Part shown: positions 24,717-32,869 of the stretch, piece after piece
Position numbering within the stretch: the stretch's first letter is position 1
Layout of the letters: each line of letters opens with the position of its first letter
Origin: CAVAWX01 sp963614215
Lineage (GTDB): Bacteria > Actinomycetota > Coriobacteriia > Coriobacteriales > QAMH01
Length of the DNA: 46,993 nt
Assembly (NCBI GenBank): GCA_963614215.1
Contig: CAVECB010000013.1
Span: 1-46,993, forward strand
Direction: 5' to 3'
Translations under genes and position numbers: made by a program
Notes under the pieces: model-generated
The model's input: the letters and a program-made list of their open reading frames with translations, nothing else
Databases searched by the model: none
Told to the model about the DNA's origin: nothing

Positions 24717-27080
24717 ATGATCGAGATGAAGGCATCGCCTGCCGTCAAGCTTGATACGCTGTCCGACGTGAACGACCTCGGCAAACCCTGGCGCTACCAG
24801 GAGGGCGACCTGACGGTCACCCGCCTGTCCCCTTGGTCTGCCCCCGGCTGCCATCCCGCGGGATGCGGCCTGAAGGTCTACACCGACGACAACGGCAAGG
24901 TCGTGAAAGTGGAGGGAGACGAGAACCATCCCGTCTCGCAGGGGCGCCTGTGCGTGCGCTGCCTGACCTTGAAAGACTACATGTACAACCCCTCGCGCGT
25001 CTTGAAGCCGATCAAGCGCGACCCGAAGTACCGCGGACAGGCGGACAAGTGGGAAGAGTGCACCTGGGACGAGGCGCTCGACATCATCCAGGAAAACTAC
25101 GACCGCCTGACCAAGCAGTATGGGCGTGAGACCTGCGTCGTCTTCGTGGGCACCGGCCGCGAGGGCGGCACCTTCAACCCCTACGGCTCCGTCATGCTCG
25201 GCACCCCCAACTACTGCTACACGCAGTCCGGCTACGCGTGCTACATCCCGCGTCTGGCCGCCGCGTCCTACATCGTCGGCGCCGCCTACCCCGAGATCGA
25301 CTACGCGTGCTCGCTGCCCGGCCGCTTCGACGACCCCAACTACACGTTGCCCGAATGTGTGATCATGTGGGGCAAGATGCCCCTTGCGTCCAACGGCGAC
25401 GGGCTGTTCGGCCATGCCGTGGTCGACATGATGCGCCGAGGCACGCGCCTGATCACCGTCGACCCGCGCATGAACTGGCTGTCGTCGCGCGCCGACGTGC
25501 ATCTGCGCCTGCGGGCGGGCACCGATGCCGCGCTGGCCATGGGGATGCTGTCCGTCATCATCAACGAAGAGCTCTACGACAAGGACTTCGTCGAGTGCTG
25601 GTGCTACGGCTTCGACGAGCTGAAGGCGCGCGTGAACGATCCGGAGAAGGGCATGACGCCCGAGCGGGCATCCGAGATTTGCGGCGTCCCCGTCGAGAAA
25701 ATCAAAGAGGCATCCCGCCTGTACGCGCAGGCCAAGCCCGCCGCCATCAGCTGGGGCCTTGCCATCGACCAGAAGGCCAACGGCATGCAGGCCGGCCAGT
25801 GCCTGCTCGACCTCATGGCCATCACCGGCAACATCGACGTGCCGGGCGGCAACATCTTGGGCGACGCCACCACGGGCCTCAATGAGGTGGGCTTCGGCTT
25901 CGACAAGGGTGTCGGCGATCTGGCCAGCCAGATGATCGGCCTGTCCGACTATCCCGCCTACTGCAACCTGATCATGAACGCGCACGCCGACCTCATGCTC
26001 AAGGCGCTCGAGACGGGCGAGCCCTACCCGGTGAAGTTCGGCATGTACGCGGGCAACAACCTGATGTCGTGCACCTCGGCAGAGCCCAAGCGCTGGCACG
26101 ACGCCATCGTGAAGTCGCTGGAGTTCTGCTTCACCATCGACGCCTTCATCACCCCCTCGGCACAGGCCTCTTGCGACGTCATCTTGCCGCTGGCCGCGTC
26201 CGCCGAGCGCGACGGCACGACGTTTACCCACTACGGCGCATCCATGGGCATCAAGGGATTTTCGCAGGCCGCGACCCGCACCGGCGAGGCGAAGAGTAAC
26301 GCCGAGGCCTGCTTTGCCATCGGCAAGCGCCTGAACCCGCACTGGTGGGAGGACTACGAGACCGTCGACGACTTCACCAACCACCTGCGCCTGTCCAACA
26401 AATGCGACTTCCGCACGGTGGCCAAGGAGGTCTACGTCCAAGACGAGACCAACTACCGCAAGTTCGAGAGCGGGCGCCTGCGCGGCGACGGCAAGGCCGG
26501 CTTCAACACCCCGACCGGGCGCATCGAGCTGTGGTCCACGATTTTCCAGCAGTTCGGCGACGACCCGCTGCCCTACTACGAGGAGCCGCAGTACAGCCCG
26601 CAGCGCACCCCGGAGCTTTTGGACGAATACCCCTACGTGCTGACCACCGGCGCGCGCACCTACGCGTTCTTCCACTCCGAGAACCGCCAGATCCCCTACT
26701 GCCGCGAGCTGAACCCCGACCCCATCGTCGAGGTGAACCCCAAGACGGCCAAGAAACTCGGCATCTCCGACGGGCAGTGGTGCGAGGTCTGGAACCAATT
26801 CGGCAGCTGCAAGCAAAAGGCGAAGGTCACCGAGACCGTCGACGAGAACACGATCCACTGCCAGCATGGCTGGTGGTTCCCCGAAGAAGACGGCAACGAA
26901 CCCAACCTCTACGGCACCTTCCGCTCCAACATCAACAATCTGGTGCCCAACTTCCACTTCGGCAAGATGGGATTCGGCGCACCGTTCAAATGCCTGCTGT
27001 GCAACATCAAGCCCATCGACGAGAACCTCGACACCGACATGGAGCTCGTCTGGAACAAGTTCAAGAGGGAGGACCTGTAA
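24717..27080 (+). CDS. Molybdopterin oxidoreductase, catechol-dehydroxylase-like
   Basis: A 787-residue DMSO-reductase-superfamily catalytic subunit. It opens with an Fe-S region, Cys45-x4-Cys50-x28-Cys79-x2-Cys82 (SAPGCHPAGCGL and GRLCVRC). The usual C-x2-C-x3-C is not present and Arg replaces the normal Lys. NPSRVLKPIKR, VDPRMNWLSSRAD and the C-terminal TPTGRIELWS with PFKCLLCNIKP are cofactor-domain landmarks. Cys175 in GYACYIPRL may be the metal ligand (inference). There is no Tat signal, so it is cytoplasmic. An Fe-S partner begins on the next base. These features resemble the soluble dehydroxylases of Eggerthella; the substrate is unknown. GAAGGAGAGG precedes the ATG. Confidence 0.88.
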   Translation: MIEMKASPAVKLDTLSDVNDLGKPWRYQEGDLTVTRLSPWSAPGCHPAGCGLKVYTDDNGKVVKVEGDENHPVSQGRLCVRCLTLKDYMYNPSRVLKPIKRDPKYRGQADKWEECTWDEALDIIQENYDRLTKQYGRETCVVFVGTGREGGTFNPYGSVMLGTPNYCYTQSGYACYIPRLAAASYIVGAAYPEIDYACSLPGRFDDPNYTLPECVIMWGKMPLASNGDGLFGHAVVDMMRRGTRLITVDPRMNWLSSRADVHLRLRAGTDAALAMGMLSVIINEELYDKDFVECWCYGFDELKARVNDPEKGMTPERASEICGVPVEKIKEASRLYAQAKPAAISWGLAIDQKANGMQAGQCLLDLMAITGNIDVPGGNILGDATTGLNEVGFGFDKGVGDLASQMIGLSDYPAYCNLIMNAHADLMLKALETGEPYPVKFGMYAGNNLMSCTSAEPKRWHDAIVKSLEFCFTIDAFITPSAQASCDVILPLAASAERDGTTFTHYGASMGIKGFSQAATRTGEAKSNAEACFAIGKRLNPHWWEDYETVDDFTNHLRLSNKCDFRTVAKEVYVQDETNYRKFESGRLRGDGKAGFNTPTGRIELWSTIFQQFGDDPLPYYEEPQYSPQRTPELLDEYPYVLTTGARTYAFFHSENRQIPYCRELNPDPIVEVNPKTAKKLGISDGQWCEVWNQFGSCKQKAKVTETVDENTIHCQHGWWFPEEDGNEPNLYGTFRSNINNLVPNFHFGKMGFGAPFKCLLCNIKPIDENLDTDMELVWNKFKREDL

Positions 27081-27587
27081 ATGAAAGCGGAACACGGACT
27101 TCTCATCGACTACGAGTACTGCTCGGGTTGCCAGAGCTGCGAGGTCACCTGCAAGGAAGAGCACGGATACCCCGTGGGCAAGTGGGGCATCCGGGTGCTT
27201 GAAGAAGGGCCTTGGGAGATCGAAGACGGCACGGGCGTGTTCAACTACAACTACATCCCCGTCCCGACTGACCTGTGCGATTTGTGCGCCGAGCGCGTGA
27301 GCACGACGGGCAAGGAGCCGGTGTGCGTGCACCACTGCCTGGCCAACGTCATCACCTACGGACCGATTGACGAGCTGGCCGAGAAGCTGAAGACCAAGAC
27401 CAAGCAGGTGCTGTGGGCACCGCAGTACAAGCCGATTGAGGCGAAGGGCAAGTTCGTGCCCACGAAGAAGTCGAACAGCGACGGCCTCGAGAAGGTCGAC
27501 GTTGAAATCGAGTCCAACGAGAACTGGAGCACCGCCGCGCACCGCCGCAGCGATGATGACCACTTCGAGTTCGGGCTGGTTCAGTAG
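27081..27587 (+). CDS. [4Fe-4S] electron-transfer subunit
   Basis: A 168-residue partner of the molybdopterin subunit. Its ATG directly follows the TAA of that gene. Two four-Cys groups are visible: Cys14, 17, 20, 24 (CSGCQSCEVTC) and Cys66, 69, 82, 86 (CDLCAERV and CVHHC). That predicts two cubane clusters, fewer than the four in DmsB-type subunits. The C-terminal 70 residues are charged and end DDDHFEFGLVQ, with no membrane segment. It probably passes electrons from a soluble donor to the molybdenum site. No membrane anchor gene follows. Confidence 0.88.
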   Translation: MKAEHGLLIDYEYCSGCQSCEVTCKEEHGYPVGKWGIRVLEEGPWEIEDGTGVFNYNYIPVPTDLCDLCAERVSTTGKEPVCVHHCLANVITYGPIDELAEKLKTKTKQVLWAPQYKPIEAKGKFVPTKKSNSDGLEKVDVEIESNENWSTAAHRRSDDDHFEFGLVQ

Positions 27588-27718
27588 CGTTTCACGAGAC
27601 CGGGCGGGCGCGCGTGCCATGTTCATGCGCGCCTGCCGCCTGCCTCGCGCGATAGGAGGGAAATGCCCTGCACGCGCATGGCGGGCGGTTCGGGTGCGTA
27701 TCGTCGCGGATTTTTTCG

Positions 27719-27731
27719 GACATGGCATGTC
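27719..27731. promoter_or_regulatory. 13-bp palindrome upstream of the FKBP gene
   Basis: GACATG-g-CATGTC forms an exact inverted repeat, 54 bases before the ATG, just after a T6 run. It could be a regulator site; no second copy was seen before the neighbouring genes. Confidence 0.25.
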
Positions 27732-27784
27732 TGGCGCGCGCCTGCTTTTGGTCGCATTTCATGTTTGGCGAAAGGGGAAAAACC

Positions 27785-28222
27785 ATGAAGGACAACAGCA
27801 AGTTCGGCACCTGCCTCTACATCCACTACAAGGGCGGCGTAGACGGCGAGGAGCCGGTCGACGACCATTCCGCCGGCGAGCCGTTCAAGGTCGTGCTTGG
27901 CGCCGGCCAGGTCTGCCCCGGCATCGAAGACGCGCTGTGCGACATGGAGCCGGGCGAGGAAAAGACCGTCGTCATCCCCTCCGAGGAGGCCTACGGGCGC
28001 TACCAGGACGAGGGCGTGCAGGTCTACCCGCGCATCATGTTTCCCTTCGGCGACGAGCTGAAGGAAGGCGACGTGTTCAAGTGGACCAACCCCGCGTCCG
28101 GCATGCCTATACCCGTGCGCGTCGTCGAGGCCTACGACAACGCGGTGAAGGTCGATTTCAACCACCCCTGGGCGGAAAAGACCCTGCGCTACTGGCTCAA
28201 GGTCGAGCGCGCGGCAGCCTAG
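27785..28222 (+). CDS. FKBP-type peptidyl-prolyl isomerase, SlyD-like
   Basis: A 145-residue isomerase/chaperone. The FKBP core starts YIHYKGGVDGEEPVD and continues FKVVLGAGQVCPGIEDAL. An insert-in-flap domain runs about 70-120, and the closing strand DFNHPWAEKTLRYWLKV is the SlyD signature. The His/Cys-rich nickel tail of E. coli SlyD is absent. AAAGGGGAAAAACC precedes ATG 27785. A 197-base gap with a GC-rich hairpin (27602-27632) separates it from the Fe-S subunit, so it may have its own promoter. Its place inside the molybdoenzyme locus suggests help with enzyme assembly. Confidence 0.85.
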   Translation: MKDNSKFGTCLYIHYKGGVDGEEPVDDHSAGEPFKVVLGAGQVCPGIEDALCDMEPGEEKTVVIPSEEAYGRYQDEGVQVYPRIMFPFGDELKEGDVFKWTNPASGMPIPVRVVEAYDNAVKVDFNHPWAEKTLRYWLKVERAAA

Positions 28223-28274
28223 GCACGCGGCCGCTTGGGCGCACGCGGATAGGGCGGAAGGCGGGTGGTTCACG

Positions 28275-28457
28275 GTGAACTGCTTTCCTTGCAAAGGACC
28301 TGCCTGCAACTCCTGCGGGAAGTTCGATCGCATCAAGGCTGCAGTCGATGCCGCCGTCGTGGTGCGCTGCCCGTCGTGCGGGGGCAAGGTGGACCTCTCG
28401 GAAGGAACCTGCGTCGAGTGCGGCAGGCGCGTGATTAAGGAACCCGGGGTGCGCTAG
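28275..28457 (+). CDS. Small Cys-rich zinc-ribbon protein
   Basis: A 60-residue protein with four Cys pairs: CFPC, CNSC, CPSC and CVEC. The last two pairs make a classical rubredoxin-like zinc ribbon (CPSCGGKVDLSEGTCVECG); the first two could hold a second metal. The start is GTG 28275, and the upstream ribosome site GGAAGG is weak and far away, so the exact start is uncertain. It lies between the isomerase and the LuxR regulator, on the same strand. No family assignment beyond a zinc ribbon is possible. Confidence 0.6.
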   Translation: MNCFPCKGPACNSCGKFDRIKAAVDAAVVVRCPSCGGKVDLSEGTCVECGRRVIKEPGVR

Positions 28458-28481
28458 CCCGGGAAGGCGCTACTATGGGGA

Positions 28482-28523
28482 AGCGGGTGAGGGCGAGGAT
28501 GAACCCCGCCGAGTTCACCCGCT
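28482..28523. repeat. GGGTGA/TCACCC hairpin before the LuxR gene
   Basis: AGCGGGTGA (28482-28490) is exactly complementary to TCACCCGCT (28515-28523), with a 24-base loop. It sits between the zinc-ribbon stop and the LuxR gene, so it may end one transcript or control the next. It is the third hairpin of this sequence type in the window. Confidence 0.5.
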
Positions 28524-28552
28524 GATTCGTTGCAGCGAAAAAGGAGAGCGCC

Positions 28553-31234
28553 GTGAACGAGGATCTGAAGGTCGATTACAGGCGCGAGGGGGTGCCCGTC
28601 CCCTCCGGGGTCTTGAGGAGGAAGTTCGACTGCCCCGCCGTGCCGAATGGCTACGAGCTGACGGGGCGTCTGCGCAAACCGCTCGTGCTCGCCCACGACT
28701 GGGGCGTCTATCTTGTGAGCGCGCCGCCGGGCTACGGCAAGACCGCCTTTCTTTCCAAAATGCACGAGCAGCTGAAGGCCAAGGCGGGCTGCGTGTGCCT
28801 GTGGATATCGCTCGATGCCCGCGACGCCGACCCCGCCCGCTTCACCGCGGAGCTGGGGTATTGCCTGAGCGCTCTCGATCGTGGCTTTTGTGAAATCGTG
28901 CAAGACGTGTCGGCTGACGGGCACGAAAACGCCCTTGTCGACATGCTCAACTTGTTGGAGCGCTGCCTGCCGGGCAATATCCGCCTTTTTGTGTTCCTCG
29001 ACGACTACGACGCGGCGAGCTGCCCCGCTGTCGACGAGGCCGTCATCTTCATCGAGCGCAACGCCCCCGCCAACCTGCACCTCGTCTTGGCGGCGCGCAG
29101 TTTTCACCGGCGCATCGACGACCTTTTGCTCGACGGCGACGTCATGGAGGTGACCTGCGACGATTTGGCGATGGACAAAGACGTCGTGGAGCGCTATGCC
29201 TTGACGCTTGGCGCGAGCTTGTCGCACGAGAGCTTCGAGGAGCTCTACGGGCGCTTCGGCTCGTGGCCGCTGGGGTATCGCTTTCACGTCATGGCCGCAC
29301 GCCGTGCCGACGGGCCAGCGCAACGCGACGAGCTGCTTGAGAGCTGCTGCGAGCGCTTTTTCTCCACCTGCGCCATGGACCTGCTCGATGGCCGCACGCA
29401 GGAGTTTCTCATCGAGGCATCGCTGCTCGATTTGCTCGACCCGGCTGTCTGCGCGTCTGCGACGGGTGAGGAGGCAAGCGCAGAGATTCTCGAGCGCCTC
29501 GTCTACGGCAATATCTTCTGCGTCCGCGACGCCGGACGTGCCTCGTATTCCCTGGCGCCCGCGTTCAGGCACTTTTTGCGCGAAAAGCTCCTGTCGCTGA
29601 GCGCGAGCCGCATTGCGGAGCTGGCACTTAGGGCAAGCGTCGCCTACCGCGAGCTCGGGCGCGAGGATCTCTACGCCAAGTACCTCGTGATGACCTGCGA
29701 CCCGCTGTACCTCCTTGGCTCTGTCGAAAGCTCGACAGACATCGACATCGACTTGGGCGGCGAGGAACCGACCGCCTTCTTCCTCGACCAGCCGGCCGCT
29801 GCATACGCAAGCGACCCGTTTCTCATATGGTGCGTCATCTGGGCGAAGGTGAGCGCCGGGCTGGTGGACGGCATCGACGCGTGCTTCGAGGCGCTCATGT
29901 CTGCCACGGGGGATGCGGCCAACGCGCGCGCCATAGAGTATGTGCGCGCCATCTGCCTGGCTCTCGAAGGAGACAGCGCCACCTCCCTGGCGACCATCGA
30001 CGGTATCAAGGACAGGGAGGGCGGCGAGCTTCCCCGGGCGTTTCAGTGCTTGTTGATCCACATGAAGGGCGAGGACAACGAGCGCATGGGCGACTTGCGG
30101 GCTGCGCGCGACCTCTACCTGCGGGGATTGAGTTTGGCGGAGCGCTCGACCACGAGGTTTTATAAGGCTTTCGACCTCTATCTCCTCGCCCACCAGTGCT
30201 ATCTTCTCGGGGAGTTCGACGATGCGCTCCGGTACTCGTCTCGCGGCCTTGGCATCGTGCGCGACAGCGCCGCCATCTGCGGCGAGTTCAACACGGTCAT
30301 CGCGTCCGTGGCCATCGAGCGCGGCGACCTCGAAGAGGGCGAGAGGCGCCTCGAGCGCGCGCTTGCCCGCGTCAGCCTGCAGACCAACATCGACATGTAC
30401 GTGGACACCCATCTTGCCCTCGCGCGCCTGCGCATGGCGAAAGGCGAGCTTGCGGAATCGCTCGAGACGGTCGTCGAGCTGCTCGAGAACGTCGAGGGGC
30501 GCCTCATCCCGCGCAAGCTCGACATCTCCGCCCGCGCGTTCGGGGTGCGGGCGGCGCTTGCCTTGGGCGATACGAGCAGGGCGTATGCGTGGAGGGGGGA
30601 GCTGGAGGCATACGCCGGCAACTCCGATGTCTTACGCGCGGCGCCGTGCCTGACTTCCCTGGCGGCGCTTGCCCTTTACGAGGGCGATTATGCGAGGGCA
30701 ACGGAGCTGGTGGGCACCTGCGAAAAGCGGCTCGCGAAATCCGGCGGCCGCTACATGGGCGCGACGCTTGCGCTGCTCAAGGCGATCATGTGCGCGGAGA
30801 TGGGCAACGCGGCCGAGGCCAACGTCTCGATGACCAAATCGCTGGAGCTGAGCATGCGGGGCGGCTACCTGATGATGTATTGCACGGGCGGGGCGACAGC
30901 CTACGGCCTGCTGCTCGATTTGGCGGCGCGGCAGGGGGGTTCGGCCATGCTCAAGTCCCACGCCAAGCGCGTGCTTTCCGTGATGGAGGCGCCTGCGGGC
31001 GAGGAGGCCGCCGCGCCTTGCGCCGAAGAGGCGCCGGGGTTTTGGTCGCTCACCGAAAGGGAGCGCGAGGTGATGGAGTTGCTGAACCGCGGCCTGTCGC
31101 GCAACGAGATTGCGCAGGCCCAGTCTGTCTCGCAAAACACGGTCAAGACCCACTTGAAGAACATCTACGCGAAGCTCGGCGTCCACAGCCGTAGTGAGGT
31201 CTTGCGCATCGCCCGGGAAAACGCCGGGGACTAG
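28553..31234 (+). CDS. MalT-like STAND ATPase with LuxR-type DNA-binding domain
   Basis: An 893-residue transcription regulator. The N-terminal NTPase has Walker A APPGYGKTA (about 56-64) and Walker B VFLDDYD (about 145). A middle part of about 400 residues forms TPR-like helical repeats, with many A-L-x-x-Y-type helices. The C-terminal LuxR HTH occupies about 829-893 (WSLTEREREVMELLNRG, then QNTVKTHLKNIYAKL). Large ATP-binding LuxR proteins bind an inducer in the helical sensor. GTG 28553 follows AAAAAGGAG. Its place between a molybdoenzyme operon and a transporter suggests it senses their shared substrate and controls both (inference). Confidence 0.9.
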   Translation: MNEDLKVDYRREGVPVPSGVLRRKFDCPAVPNGYELTGRLRKPLVLAHDWGVYLVSAPPGYGKTAFLSKMHEQLKAKAGCVCLWISLDARDADPARFTAELGYCLSALDRGFCEIVQDVSADGHENALVDMLNLLERCLPGNIRLFVFLDDYDAASCPAVDEAVIFIERNAPANLHLVLAARSFHRRIDDLLLDGDVMEVTCDDLAMDKDVVERYALTLGASLSHESFEELYGRFGSWPLGYRFHVMAARRADGPAQRDELLESCCERFFSTCAMDLLDGRTQEFLIEASLLDLLDPAVCASATGEEASAEILERLVYGNIFCVRDAGRASYSLAPAFRHFLREKLLSLSASRIAELALRASVAYRELGREDLYAKYLVMTCDPLYLLGSVESSTDIDIDLGGEEPTAFFLDQPAAAYASDPFLIWCVIWAKVSAGLVDGIDACFEALMSATGDAANARAIEYVRAICLALEGDSATSLATIDGIKDREGGELPRAFQCLLIHMKGEDNERMGDLRAARDLYLRGLSLAERSTTRFYKAFDLYLLAHQCYLLGEFDDALRYSSRGLGIVRDSAAICGEFNTVIASVAIERGDLEEGERRLERALARVSLQTNIDMYVDTHLALARLRMAKGELAESLETVVELLENVEGRLIPRKLDISARAFGVRAALALGDTSRAYAWRGELEAYAGNSDVLRAAPCLTSLAALALYEGDYARATELVGTCEKRLAKSGGRYMGATLALLKAIMCAEMGNAAEANVSMTKSLELSMRGGYLMMYCTGGATAYGLLLDLAARQGGSAMLKSHAKRVLSVMEAPAGEEAAAPCAEEAPGFWSLTEREREVMELLNRGLSRNEIAQAQSVSQNTVKTHLKNIYAKLGVHSRSEVLRIARENAGD

Positions 31235-31236
31235 GC

Positions 31237-31270
31237 GGGTGAGACGGGGTTACATCACCCCTTTTCACCC
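31237..31270 (+). terminator. Hairpin terminator after the LuxR gene
   Basis: A 14-bp stem, 31237-31250 against 31257-31270, pairs at 13 of 14 positions around the 6-base loop TACATC. It starts 2 bases after the stop. No T-run follows, as in the hairpin at 24561. The rest of the gap up to 31511 shows no gene. Confidence 0.6.
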
Positions 31271-31511
31271 GTTGAATCATCATCGGCGGGTCTAACGGGC
31301 CGCCTTTCCTTTCCATAGCATCTTCACCATGAGCCGGTTGGCGGGGCCTCACCCCTTGGCGAAAGACCTGTCTAAACAGCCGCTTCGGGCCTGTTTTCGC
31401 GCCCGACGACGAGAAGCGACGTGCATGAGGGGCAGGTCAATCGTTGTCTGAACCGCACAAGGCGCTTCGCCGCGACGCTCTTTCGTTTAACTCGCAAGAG
31501 GAGGGTTTGAA

Positions 31512-32723
31512 ATGACTGAGGTGAGTGCAGCCAAGAAGGGCAACATGGGCCGTGCCTGGCCTGTTGTGCTCGTCGTGTTCCTCGCGGGATTCTGCATGCC
31601 CGCGAACATGGGCGAGACCATGTGGGTCGCGCCGCTCGTGATGGAAGGGCTGGGGTTTGGGCCTGACACGCTGGGCTGGGTGAACGGCGTGTTTTATATC
31701 TTGGGCGCTGTGATTGCCTTTCCCGCAGCGTCGTTCATCCGCCGGTTGGGGATACGCTGGTCGGTGGTAATCGCGCTGGCATGCGGCATCGTCGGCAATC
31801 TGATGGGCGCCTTGGCCGGCGGCGTCGCGATGCTCATGGTCTCGCGCATCATCCAGGGTGCCGGCTTCGGCCTTATGGGCGTCATCGGCGTTGCGGCCAT
31901 CACCCCGTGGTTTCCCAAGGAGCGCCGCGGCCTGCCGCTGGGCGTGTGGGCCATGTGGGTCGCCGCCGCAAACGCCGTCACCCCGATGCTCGACACCGCC
32001 ATCGCAGAGCAGACCGGCAGCTACGTCAACGTCTGGTGGTTCTTCCTGATTGTCGATATCGTCGTCATGGCCTTGTTTTTGCTCGTCTACCGCGAGCCGT
32101 CCGACCCGTTCATCGACGAGGCCGAGAAAAACGGCGAGGTGGAGTTTTCCTACAAGGAGCTGTTCGCCAATAAGGTGGTGTGGGTGCTCGGCGTGCTGTT
32201 CTTCCTCGAGGAGGGCGCGTTCATCGCAAGCCAGGGCTTCCTGTCCACCTACGTCACCACCAATCTGGACGCCCCGCTGATGATCGGCACCGCGCTTGTT
32301 TCCATAGGCGCCATCTGGGGTGCGTGCTTTGCCCCCATCGCGGGAAAGATTTCCGACGCCATCAAGTCGCGCCGCAAGATCATGATCTTTTGCATGGTCT
32401 GCGCCGTGCTCTTCGGCCTGGGCGTCTTCACCGTGACCGACATCAGGCTCTACATCGTGGTGATCATCCTCAACGGCTTTGTCGGCGGGGGCATCTCGTC
32501 GATGCTGTGGGCCTCGTGCACCGAGACCGTGCCGAGCCATCTGGTGTCCGGTGCGACCGCGACGCTGGCCTGCATGCAAAGCGTCGGGATGTTCCTCGGA
32601 TCCATGTTCGTGGGCAACGTGATTGCCGCCATCGGCTACACGATGACCAGCGTCTGCATCGGCTCCATCTTCTTCATCGGCCTGCTGGTCGCCGTCTTCG
32701 GCCTGAAGGGCAAGCTGCGCTAG
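31512..32723 (+). CDS. Major facilitator superfamily transporter
   Basis: A 403-residue protein with about 12 membrane segments. The loop 2-3 motif appears as SFIRRLGIRWSVV, segment 4 as RIIQGAGFGLMGV and segment 5 as GVWAMWVAAANAVTPM. A hydrophilic central loop (YREPSDPFIDEAEKNGEV) separates the two halves, and the second half repeats the motif as GKISDAIKSRRK. AGAGGAGGG precedes ATG 31512. It is the last gene of the molybdoenzyme-LuxR stretch and may import or export the aromatic substrate or product; the sequence does not show which. Confidence 0.88.
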   Translation: MTEVSAAKKGNMGRAWPVVLVVFLAGFCMPANMGETMWVAPLVMEGLGFGPDTLGWVNGVFYILGAVIAFPAASFIRRLGIRWSVVIALACGIVGNLMGALAGGVAMLMVSRIIQGAGFGLMGVIGVAAITPWFPKERRGLPLGVWAMWVAAANAVTPMLDTAIAEQTGSYVNVWWFFLIVDIVVMALFLLVYREPSDPFIDEAEKNGEVEFSYKELFANKVVWVLGVLFFLEEGAFIASQGFLSTYVTTNLDAPLMIGTALVSIGAIWGACFAPIAGKISDAIKSRRKIMIFCMVCAVLFGLGVFTVTDIRLYIVVIILNGFVGGGISSMLWASCTETVPSHLVSGATATLACMQSVGMFLGSMFVGNVIAAIGYTMTSVCIGSIFFIGLLVAVFGLKGKLR

Positions 32724-32800
32724 AAGGTCGTGCGCCTTTCGCGCTGGACGCCTGCGCGTGTGCGGCAGTTTTGACGCAATGCGGCGCGGGTGCGAAACAT

Positions 32801-32834
32801 GGCGGGTCGGGCGATTGCCGTCGCCCGGCTCGCC
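32801..32834. terminator. Hairpin between convergent MFS and prepilin peptidase genes
   Basis: A 14-bp stem (32801-32814 against 32821-32834) with two G-T pairs has the loop TTGCCG. It lies between two convergent genes and can serve both; ATT-rich sequence follows on the plus strand, but there is no long T-run. Confidence 0.6.
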
Positions 32835-32869
32835 ATTCATCGTAATCAACAGACATGCTGCGAGCATTT

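Noticed and set aside
24714..27728. Minus-strand open frame of 1004 codons across the molybdoenzyme
   Set aside because: It mirrors the two strongly supported plus-strand genes, has no recognisable domain, and is rich in Val, His, Asp and Arg as antisense frames are here.
28454..30412. Minus-strand open frame of 652 codons under the LuxR gene
   Set aside because: The plus-strand gene has a Walker A, a Walker B, an HTH and a ribosome site; the antisense frame has none.
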